In this document: positions 54,467 to 64,000 of the stretch, one piece after another
Layout: every line of letters begins with the position of its first letter
Position numbering within the stretch: the stretch's first letter is position 1
NCBI GenBank assembly: GCA_018806985.1
Contig: JADANN010000033.1
Coordinates: forward strand, 1,054,001-1,118,000
Direction: 5' to 3'
Length of the DNA: 64,000 nt
Source: Angiostrongylus vasorum
Lineage: Eukaryota > Nematoda > Chromadorea > Rhabditida > Metastrongylidae
Made by a program: the position numbers and the translations under genes
Notes under the pieces: model-generated
The model's input: only the letters and a program-made list of their open reading frames with translations
Database searches by the model: none
What the model was told of the DNA's origin: nothing

Positions 54467-54910
54467 ATAAATGATTGGTAACAACTCCGTGTTAGTTTAA
54501 CAATCCAAGAAGGTATACATTATTCCGATTCCTTCCATTTCTATTGCTCACTTTAACAGTTCAGTTTCGCTAGGTTTAACAGATGTGATACTGATTGTGA
54601 TAAATGTGTTTGTGCCATCAGCAACGTCGTGATTGACGACGCATCGTCCATGAGGTCGGAGAGGAGGAGCGGATGTTCCACTCGTCGAACTGAAGAGAAC
54701 ACAAGTCGCGAAAAGTGAAGGTGATTTCTTAAAGCATTCATTTTAAATGATCGCGAAGTATACTCTACTAGTGTCTTCCCTAAGAAGAATCTGAAGTTAC
54801 CGTAGAATGTGATAGTACACCATTTTGTCTCTTATTGATATCGATTTTGACAAAACAAAGTAATTTTGTTATTACAAAAAGTCTTTTAGGTAATAGTGTT
54901 GAGAAGATTA

Positions 54911-55183
54911 AATAAAGGATAAAGCTCTCGGCGTTGATCAATCCCTGCATGCGTTCGACTTCACTAAGAATCGTTTGGAGGTGAATGAATGCATATCTGG
55001 CTTTTACAATGACCCGCAGTGGCCTACCGATGTATCGAGCCAGTGCTGCTATCCTCCCAGACAAGTCTGGTACTACCAATTGGCGACCTCGGCGGGATGG
55101 AAGACTTGGTGGGCTATGGGCGCGGGGGATCGATTCCACGTGTGTGTTGCAGGGTACCTCCGACCGCTGCGCCACACGCGCCC
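54911..55183 (-). repeat. Family A SINE with perfect 14-bp target-site duplication
   Basis: Flanked by tgttgagaagatta at 54897-54910 and 55184-55197. Best dated-looking copy: intact head and tail, so it defines the unit ends. Confidence 0.9.
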
Positions 55184-55197
55184 TGTTGAGAAGATTA

Positions 55198-58100
55198 GTA
55201 AAATAAATTATGCACATTGTAAGGTCTTCATGTTATAAATCATTAGCATGGGTGAACGATATTTTCTTTTTTCTAGCTCTCTTCTTTAAGACAGCATATC
55301 TACCTCATTTTCTTTTGTTTTCAGACATGAAAGCCAAACTGGGAAAAAAGATCACTGTAAAGCACTTTTGTGAAAAATCTTATTTGAGCGGTAATTACCG
55401 ATGAGAATAAGACTACAGAACAGCACTTATCTCGAGCTCTACTTGTGAAAGATTTAGCATCCTTACAAAGAACTGGGTAAAGTTTTCGTTTGGTAACGGA
55501 AGAAGATTCTGGCAAAAAAGAGGTTGTGGTCCTTAAAACTTGACACTCGATGCGTTAATGGCCTGATGAATGCGTTGCGAAGAAAGAACTTCGTGTTCTG
55601 GTTCTATAGATCTTCAATTTTTACAGTATTAATCGTGACTCGTGCTCGGATGGTGTTGTGTAACAGATTCCAAGCATGCTTAACAAGTTTTTTTTTAAAT
55701 AATGAACGTTTGGCTTTTGGGAGTTTGTCGATATTTCATTCTTGTCCAATCCATTCATTACGTCAAACATCTTCACCTGTTCTATAAGAAATCCATGGCA
55801 TGAGCTACTCAATCCAAGAACGGCCTAGGTGCATTGTTTACAATACGCGCATGGAGTGGCGAAGTGGACGAAATGCATCGCACAAAATGCATTCCTTTTT
55901 TAAGTAGTTTATTTTGGTGAACAGAACCTTTTTTGGAGCACTTTTCATATTAGATCGATAGCCTGTTAATATAAATTTTATATCAGAGGAAGATACGCAG
56001 AAAAGACTTCATAACGGCGAAAACCTTCATTCTTCTTTCAATGTTTACGATACAATTCAGAAAATAGAAGGTTAGAATTACTACCCAAGCAACAACCTAT
56101 TTAATATATGGGGGATCAGGTGCGACAACTGTTGTGAACATTAAGATTTGATTTGTCATTGCCATCGATACGCCCACAAAGTGCAACTCACGGATAAAAG
56201 GACGAAGCCCGGGTGATAGGCATGTGTGCTCTTTCGTGTTTCTGCAAACTCCTAAACCGTTTCTCGAGTCTTTGAAAGAATCCCTTTAGTTGTTGATGTG
56301 GCTTATCTAATACATGCTAGACACTACTAGGCTTAATTCATTAACGAGTATTTCAACGTAAAGAAAACTTTGGTACCCATAATTCAGAGTTTGAGCAGCG
56401 CTATCACCAGTCTTGCTCATAGTATGATAAACCTGTGGTAAACTGATATAGTGCACGGTAGCCGAGAAGCATTAGTGTTAGAAGACAGCCTAAATTTCTG
56501 TCTTGCAGATTGCTTTTTTTTTCAACGCATATTAATTTTTATAACTCAACAGTGATGTAAAAAGACAGGATTTACATAAATCGCATTCAGAATAGCATGT
56601 CTTAGGTCTTGTATTCCCACAGGCCTTTGGCTCCATCTTCATGGGTTCTAAGGTGGTTGCAAGTAGTTGCTTTGAATTCCTGAACATCTTGAGTGAGTCC
56701 ATGGTCCAAGACAATGATTTTGCGCCGTTCTCTAGTTTTTTGAATCAGTATGAAGTCTGTAATATAACTATGCGGCAGATTTAATTCCAGACTCCTGACT
56801 ACACTGATCCTTACTTACTTAGGGAAAGCTTGACGCCACTATCGTTTTCGTTCCATGAACAGACTCCGTTCCTCATGAAAAATCATGTTGGGGTTCTTCT
56901 GCTTCAAGGAAAGAATGCTTCCCTGGAAACCTCATATCGGCAGCTTTTTGATGTTGATCTCCTTTATAGGTGAGAATTAGGACCGTTTGCTCATTAGCAG
57001 TGCTCGTCCTCAAATTATCACAGCTTTGAGAAGCACTGATTTCGTAACTCGATCAGAATGGCAGCAGTGAACATACTGGTTAACGGTAGTTTCGGGAAAT
57101 GTGAACAACTTCAGTTGTGAACGTCTAATGTGACCACAAGACATTTTCCATACGGAGCATGTTGGAAGTTCTCAACAAGTTCTTACAGTTCCTTAGTCGG
57201 TTCATCTCCCTGCAGCAGACGTTAGCTCGTTTATTCAAGTTGTTCTTTGCTGATAGATTGAACAAACGAGCCAGCTATTCCGCTGCTTTAACTTTAACTC
57301 CACAACTTTTTTTAAACTAAGCCGTTGAAGTTTGTGCCGTCATCATTTCGCCTAACCCTCTTCAGAACAATTCGTTGGATCCCTGTGATGTCCACCGCAT
57401 GATCCGAAAAAGACCAGACTTTCACTTCAAATCAAAACCTTTTCGTTTTGTCACTGATTGGGAATCTTCTCGAGAGTTCTTGGGAGAGTTTTAGACTGTC
57501 TTGCAGTTGATACGACAGAAGCTCCATTATCTTATCCATATAGATATGTCTTCATAGATTCCTAAGACAAAGGAAATAACTACCGAAGAAGAACATTAAA
57601 AAGCATAAGTGCGGTGATTTACAATACATACAAAGCAAGTCAAGACGTGTTCACTAGTTTTCGGTCATCCGGTAGTTCCTGCAGCGGAGGTCGACGAACT
57701 CTGAACACCTTCATTTTCTTAACTTAACTAAGTCAACCATCATCTGAAATTTCCCATTATCTTTAATACCATAGTTATTCTTTGCTCCCATCTGTTACGA
57801 AACTACCATAAAGTACATGAAGCCTACAGAACAAACGAGCTTTAGTCAGAACAATTGCCTTGGAACTGAGATGGACACATTTCTTGATTTTTTGTCTTTA
57901 TTAGTGTGATGTTAATATTGTGTACGATTTTTTCCTATGGGCTCCAGGCTGTGACGTGATTAACGAGGTCTATCTTAAACTTTGTTTCGAGTTCGGTGCT
58001 CAAAAATTCATTCGTGTTTGCGGTGAATGATAGAGAGAACTAGAACATTACACAGCTTTGCTGCTAACAAATTACATCTTAGAGAAATCCACCAAGCTCT

Positions 58101-58303
58101 AGTCGAGAATAGTTTACCTGTTGTGGCTAAGAGCCCTACTGGTTCATTGAGGTAAACAGCATGTCAATGATTCTTCTAAAGGGAACTTGTAGTTCTTTAT
58201 GTTGGTCCTGCCGAAGTGACCCCTTCTCAATGGAAACTCTTCCCCCTTATTTCTTGTTTATTCCAGCTATCTCGCCTTATTTACTTGATTCAGGATTGTT
58301 CCA
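55198..58303. other. Mostly featureless intergenic stretch
   Basis: No SINE, PLE or LINE pieces, unlike the rest of the window. Short frames at 55321-55405 (acceptor plus MKAKLGKKITVKHF) and 56532-56714 (minus) have no supporting context. It is upstream of the transthyretin-like gene. Confidence 0.4.
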
Positions 58304-61300
58304 ATGAAGTGCCTTGTCGTGTGCACTTTTCTAACGATTTGTGTCATTTCCATATTCGCAAAAGTTGCAAAATGTGACCGTTAAAGGAGTAGCAGTCTGC
58401 CAAAAAAGACGTATGGCCAATCAACGTGTTCAACTCTATGATAGGGACACCTGTAAGTTCATTTGGGATGAAACCAATGAGTAATATCGGTGGTACTGTA
58501 AGATCACGCAAGCATGTTGTGAATTGAACCACAGCAGGTAGATCTTCCTAGAACCATCCGGAAACAGACAGGCGTAGTATACTTGAGTGATGACATGTAA
58601 ACATTTGAATATGATTAAAATAGTCTGTAGTTTTTTATTACAGTGGATCCAAATGACCTTCTGTCCGAAATCCATACGAACAAGGATGGAGAGTTTGAGT
58701 TGTATGGAGAGGAAAACGAGGTAAATCAGAAATTTTGGACATTTATAGAATACTGGACCACCGTTTCGACTTGCCTGCCAAAGGTTTACCGCCTCATCGT
58801 GGCAGCGAGTTGTTTCTGGGTGTCGGGCTGCGATGTACAGCGGGGGGATTCGTCCCACGGCAGGGTCTCCCAAGCTGAGAAGAAGTCTGACGTTTCCATC
58901 CGGAAGCCCGGCTAGGAGTAAACCGATGCCAGGAATCACCACTGTCCTGGTATCAAACTAGTCCCATGGTGGCAAACTTCTCTCTGATACACATGGGCCG
59001 CGACTGCCTGTGGTGGTGACGACCCGAGGCAGACTTTGGCTATGCTTACCTCGGGGCTCCAGGGAAACACAATGGCCAAAACAACGAAACTCCGATAAAT
59101 GGACAATATACTGGGACCCGCACAAGCAGTGAGGGCGGACCGTCCAAGTATCCAAGTATCCAAGTAAGTTCCAACTTGAGGTCATCTATCTCAGAACATT
59201 CTCGTCTGTTCGAAGTGGAATTTCGATAAAAGAAATGAAACCAGACTTGATTTACTTAAATGGAGATCACTATTAGCACATCACATACTGGAATGAAATT
59301 ATTTGTCTAAGCAATCATTTTATAGCTGGGGAGCATCGAGCCGTTTGTTCGAATCCACCACAACTGCAATACAAAACCAGTATGTTCTTTTTAAAAAAGT
59401 GTATAGCAACTTTCTCTCAATCATTTTCACGTACATAATACTTAGAGAGTGTAGTAAACCCGCAAACAGCTTTTAGTCCAAACTTCATTGAAAACCTTTG
59501 TTAGCCTTTTGAAGCAGTTTGACTAGTAATACGGCTAGCAAATGATACCTAGTCTGTCTTGATTGGGCTACCTTGGCACGGACTCCATAGAAAAACAATC
59601 TTGATTGGGCTGCATTGGCACGGACTCCGTGGGAAAACAAACAGTAGTGTCAGTTTTTCTACAAGATCATTTATAAATAAAGAAATGTAAGGAACAAAGG
59701 ACAAAGTGCAGTGCGTTCGGTGTTAATCCTGTGGAAGTAGTCTTGAATTCAGCTTCATCAAAAGGTCACTGAATGCAAATGTGACTCGTACATTCACTTG
59801 CATAGAAACAGTTCGACACTTTGATGCCTACCTTTCACGGATTTTACGAGACAAACGCTCCTTTTACATATCTCATGTTTTGTTAGTTGAGCTAGTTTTT
59901 TCTTTTCGGGAATCATGAGAGTTCAAAGCCAAGTCATCGTCTTTCCAACTTGTCACCAGTGACATCCTTTCACGTTTTTCTTACTCTGATCAGTACGAGG
60001 TGCTCGACTATTTGATGTAAACGCCTATGGTCAACGTGGTTATTTTCAGAGTCTATTTGATTTCTTTGGTTCTTAATGTCTTTTTTTGTACCAACTCTTT
60101 TCATTAAAAGTCAATCTGATACCCCTGCGATTCACTCTTGACGCGTCCGAAATCTCAACACATGACATCCGAGATGCACGGTTTGCAATGCCTGCACAGT
60201 AGTCAAAGTAGAAGAAGTACAGTGCACTCTATGCATTCCCCTTCTGGTTGTTTATCTTGCCACATAGAGTTGTTTGCAGCACTTTTAGGTACTTAGTTGC
60301 TAGCTGGCAATGATAGTTTCACTTTTGTTCTTGCAGTGTTGTTTAGGGTTTGATATCGTTACTTCGTAATTAAGAAGACACATGTTAAGTCAACATAGAA
60401 CGCAAACTAAACATGGGCTAAAAATTAAAACGTTCCCTTAGACAGAAAGCAGCCAATTTAACAGCTGGTTGAGAGCATATGGCATAATAAATGTGGTCAT
60501 GGAGATGAAAGATAAAAGTGTTATCTTTATCCCAATTTTGTTGCAAAAATCGAGATCATCATTTCTTTTCGCGATCTGCAGAAACTTTAGAATCATTCTT
60601 AAATGGAGTTCAAGTACCAGGGAGGAATGAGCTACCCTTCTTTGCTGATATCCTCTTCTTGCTTGAGTTTATGGAAGTAATTCAAGTTGCTTACATTCAC
60701 TCGAAATGTTGGAACAGTTTCCACGTTAAGCATCTTGCGAAATATTTCAGATGGAGGAAAATGCTCTCTGGCATTCTGTTGTTTAAGTTTATCACTAAGA
60801 ATAGTAACACAACAACAGCTGATGGTGATTAATCAAATAAGCTCTGTGTAAATCGACATTGCCGACCTGCTGTAGGTGTTTAAGTTTATGGCTGAGCATT
60901 ATAACAGACGAAGACAATAGGGAAAATTATTACTTCGAGTTACTTTGAGTCAGTTATTTCGCAAGGATTGTAACCGATATCCATTGTTCTGCCATGGCGG
61001 CTATTTCTTGATAATCTGGCTTGCTTCCCCCATCAGTATGTTCAGCGGTGGTGTAGCGTGGGTCTCCTTTAAGTCCTGATAATGACACTGCTAGAGCGGT
61101 CCAGAGTCTTTATCACAACAACAGTCGTCAGCCATGAGTCGGAGAAAAGTTTGCGGCTTTGTGACCAGGATTCTTCTGAGATAACTGCGATTCCTGTGAT
61201 TTTTTGGTCGATCAATCAAGGACCATCCAACATCCCGAATCCACAGCTTAATATTGGAATAGTCAATAACGCTGTAGCAGGAACAGAACTTAAGTCAGAG

Positions 61301-61514
61301 CGAATTAGTACATATAACAGAGCAGACCGATCGATATGCATAATTTCCATGGTGTTGAGATTTATATGCCTCTGATGTTAATTGACTTATTCTGTTTCAG
61401 GGTTGTACTCGTGTTAGTGACTACGAGGTCCCTCATAACAAAATCGGTGGGCTGTACGACATGACGTACGTCACACTCGACATTGTTGTACATGGTGAAA
61501 AGGAGGAATGCTGA
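58304..61514 (+). CDS. Transthyretin-like (TTR/TTL) secreted protein, one-base frame break
   Basis: Nematode transthyretin-related family, small secreted proteins abundant in parasitic worms. Exons: 58304-58452, 58644-58720, 59326-59379, 61401-61514. Exon 1 opens with signal peptide [19 protein letters not shown], but the mature start [10 protein letters not shown] reads one frame on; one A too many in the run near 58360-58375 accounts for it. After that, phase is perfect. Motifs: [54 protein letters not shown] and [18 protein letters not shown], with four cysteines in the usual places. Corrected length would be 130 residues, typical of the family. An attcag acceptor lies 13 bases before the ATG and AATAAA 142 bases after the stop. 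Intron 2 carries a family-B repeat. The break is either an assembly error or recent inactivation. Confidence 0.88.
58782..59165 (+). repeat. Family B repeat
   Basis: Full length, ending in a short duplicated gtatccaagtatccaagta; intron 2 of the transthyretin-like gene. Confidence 0.8.
59559..59642 (+). repeat. 42-bp tandem duplication
   Basis: Two adjacent units begin ttgattgggct at 59559 and 59601 and differ at a handful of bases; intron 3 of the transthyretin-like gene. Confidence 0.85.
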
Positions 61515-61655
61515 TAATAGTCATACCTTTCATGGGCTCGAGGGTTCTGAATACTATCAGAACATGCCAATGTGCCATGATATGACTATATATCGACAGA
61601 TTAAACTATATTACCTTGCCATTTTATAGATAACGTATACATTGTTTACGTTAAA

Positions 61656-61661
61656 AATAAA
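61656..61661 (+). terminator. AATAAA polyadenylation signal of the transthyretin-like gene
   Basis: 142 bases after the stop codon. Confidence 0.6.
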
Positions 61662-61889
61662 TCCTTAAAATCTACGAAGAGCCACAAGCACACTTATATA
61701 ACAATAATGTAAAAGCAGATCGAAACTAGCTGAATCTCGTTGTGGAAAAATCGATGGATGTGTAATAAATACTAAACAACTAGATTCTTTGCCACGATGG
61801 TCGGTTTTTCACACGGGCCATAAATAGCTACAATTTCTGGATAGACCTGCTCTTAACTCTATTTGGTTTTCCAATTTTAAAAAATGATT

Positions 61890-62020
61890 TGGTTGTTGTG
61901 GAGCAGGGGATAAATCACGAGCACGGTGTCGGCACAACCCCACCTCGGGCTCAACGAGCGTTTCATCCTTCCGTGATAAGGAAACTGATAGCATATTTGT
62001 CTGGGAATAATTGAGCTCCT
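61890..62020 (+). repeat. Family A SINE scrap
   Basis: Degenerate head (ttgttgtggagcagggg) and ctcaacgagcgtttcatcct; the second half is lost. Confidence 0.4.
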
Positions 62021-62255
62021 CCAATCCACGGGGAACAACTTATCTCGACGATCCCCGGAATCGAGGAAGAATCGACTTGACGAGAATTTAACGACATTCA
62101 TAAAGAAGACGACAATCCTCAAACAGCGCCGAGTCCACACGCGAGAAGTTCGAAGATCCTCGAAGGTTATGGGTGCGAGGAAACGAATAGAATGCAAGAA
62201 GTTCTGGGATACGCGTAGTAGATGTGAATTGGGATCCTGTAAAATAAAATGACAA
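61995..62255 (+). repeat. Family E repeat
   Basis: gacattcataaagaagacga, tcctcaaacagcgccgagt and gcgaggaaacgaatagaat align with the 53.5 kb copy; overlaps the SINE scrap edge. Confidence 0.5.
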
Positions 62256-62439
62256 AAAATTGTTGAATGGCAAATCGAAATTTTAGTTCATTCTTTTCAA
62301 TGTCACTTTCAAATTTTCTTCTTCGTTTCTGGAGAACTGCATTAGGATATACTGAGATTTGGATGTGACGATATTCCGGAAAACGTAAAGCATTGAAGGT
62401 TAAGTGGTGGAGCGAACAGCTTTGATCAATTAATTCACT

Positions 62440-62660
62440 GGGACGCGCCATACATTCGTGACACCTTAGAGATTACTGAGCATATGTACATTTGACTAGC
62501 CCAATCGCTTGCAGGACTCTAGTGACCAGTTCTTTTTTCCATGGACAAGTCCGTTACTAATTTTCCGAAGTCAGAGAACATGGTTTACCCACGGGGTTGG
62601 ATCAAATCAAAGACCTTGTATATTCGAAGGAGTTCTAACCACTGCACTTCATTCACCTTA
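62440..62660 (-). repeat. Family A SINE, strongly diverged
   Basis: Outline only: gacgcgccatacattcg at the tail side, ccactgcacttcattc at the head. Confidence 0.4.
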
Positions 62661-63369
62661 TATATCATAGGGCACTATGGATATATAATAGTTGTGAAAA
62701 AGTAACACCGTACCATGCATGTGACTAGATATATAATAAGGAGGAAACGTGGGTTAAACACGAGGTAGTATTATCTCTTGGATTAGTTCTACGGCTCGTG
62801 TGAGCCGCACTTCTTACCTTATGTAATCTCTATGCAAGAGATCTCACACCGTGAAAGTCTAGATGATGGAAAAAAGGCATATATGGGCATAAGAATCTTC
62901 TTACAGTACCTTAAATTTAGGTTTGGAGTTCTTGCCAGCCGTTTTGAAGTCGCGTTAACCTCGTATCAGCACACTAGTCATAGTGACAGCGAACTAATGA
63001 CAAGAATCGTTACTTTCCTAGAAGAAATCTTTGATAATCATAAACTGGCAAATATTCATTGGGTTCACCAAATCCGGTGACTTCTTGTGCTCCATCGAAC
63101 TTGTGAACGGATTGAAATAGGTTTGCCGAACTGTTCAAGTGTTAAATATCGAGTATTCATAGTCAGATATTCATCAGTGCTCGAACATCAAAGCTTCTGC
63201 AGCAAGGTGCAGAAAATCTCTACTGTCATATCTACCACTGCTTTTCATGCAAAGAAATAAATCTGAACTCATTTTACTCTAGCAAGAAGACGCAGACTTA
63301 GTTAAAAATATTTAGCCGCATAAGTACAAAAATCGTATGGTTCTTAACGGATCGTTTACTAAAGCATCC
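62661..63369. other. Nothing firm; one short open frame
   Basis: An 82-codon plus frame at 62832-63080 (YMGIRIFLQYLKFRF, VTFLEEIFDNHKLANIHW) is unassigned and lacks clear splice sites. Confidence 0.3.
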
Positions 63370-63562
63370 TTTCAGGATTAGCAAATTGGTACCAGACTTG
63401 TCTGAGAGGATCGCAGCACTGACTCCATAGATCGGTGGAGCACCGCGAGTCATTGTACAGACCAGATATGCATTAGTCATCTGTAACGATCCTTAATAAA
63501 GTCAAATGTGTGGCACAAATTGATCGGCGCCCAGAGCTTCATCCTTTATCCTTTACCCTTTA
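63370..63562 (+). repeat. Family A SINE, 5' truncated
   Basis: Starts mid-body at attggtaccagacttgtctg and keeps the tail. Confidence 0.65.
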
Positions 63563-64000
63563 TCATGCAAAGCAAAACGCCGAGGGCAACACACCTATCT
63601 GTTTGTTGTCTCATTGGCACAGCTGTCACCGTCTTCATACATAAAGCCAGTGCTGATGAATTCGGATTCATTCAGCTCTCGATCACTTCTCCCGTCCACC
63701 TCTCCCTAAATCAGTGTCGGAGCTTCATTCGTTGTAGATCCACCTAACACTGTTCTGTATTAATATTTCTCGAAGACTTTCCTACTAAAAATAAGACATT
63801 GTGGGAAAACTCTGATCTCAGAGAATTAGTTAACTAGTATGAATCGCAATGGCTTACGAAGTTGAAGCTTTATCTTTCTTACTATATGAAGAAGCCAATT
63901 TGCAAAAAGCATTTATGAACAGAAAAATTTTTTTAAAAAGACATTCAAGAGTGGTAATGGAACTAAGCTGACGTGAGCACCATTCAGGTCCCGAAGAATT
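63563..64000. other. Nothing recognised at the right edge
   Basis: AT-rich sequence without repeat or gene features that I can support. Confidence 0.4.

Noticed and set aside
55524..55812. Suspected mariner/Tc1 transposase relic
   Set aside because: I could not match any catalytic block on either strand.
58436..58942. 168-codon minus frame
   Set aside because: Antisense of transthyretin-like exons 1-2 and a family-B repeat.
60518..60832. 104-codon plus frame within intron 3 of the transthyretin-like gene
   Set aside because: No recognisable motif, and the flanking exons join in phase without it.

Overview
The window looks like a gene-poor, repeat-rich piece of a nematode nuclear genome. 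The strongest reasons are short-exon genes with GT-AG introns, a nematode-type transthyretin-like gene, a P-glycoprotein closest in my reading to the Caenorhabditis PGP-1/-3/-9 group, candidate spliced-leader acceptors (AG) just upstream of several start codons, and RTE-type LINE C-termini of a kind I associate with strongylid worms such as hookworms. The nematode call is firm; the strongylid/hookworm call is an inference. No bacterial, CRISPR or rRNA features were seen.

Layout. (1) 400-17328, minus strand: a multi-exon P-glycoprotein (ABCB transporter), 22 exons recovered from the linker before TM1 to the middle of the second membrane domain; it runs off the left edge. (2) 20554-27577, plus strand: an intronless parvulin (PIN4) followed by an 11-exon G-patch/KOW splicing-factor gene (GPKOW) with one GC-AG intron. 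(3) 31491-38657, plus strand: a seven-exon gene for a small secreted cysteine-bearing protein that I do not recognise. (4) 40004-51373, minus strand: NDUFAF2 followed by ATPAF2 (ATP12), two mitochondrial respiratory-chain assembly factors in tandem. (5) 58304-61514, plus strand: a transthyretin-like secreted protein with a one-base frame break after its signal peptide.

Between and inside these genes are repeats: about 25 copies of a ~280 bp tRNA-derived SINE (family A), at least seven copies of a ~380 bp unclassified repeat (B), two more tRNA-like families (C, D), fragments of RTE LINEs, and Penelope-like elements (PLEs) with reverse transcriptase and GIY-YIG endonuclease remnants. One PLE pair forms a ~3 kb inverted repeat inside ATPAF2 intron 3. 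The PLE ends carry a hammerhead-ribozyme-like motif whose best copy is at 44998-45033.

Three coding frames break by exactly one extra base in a homopolymer run (two in the P-glycoprotein, one in the transthyretin-like gene), while GPKOW, ATPAF2, NDUFAF2 and the new secreted gene keep perfect phase across all exons. This looks like residual assembly error or recent gene decay. All exon borders were worked out by eye from phase, splice consensus and protein similarity; no database search was run.
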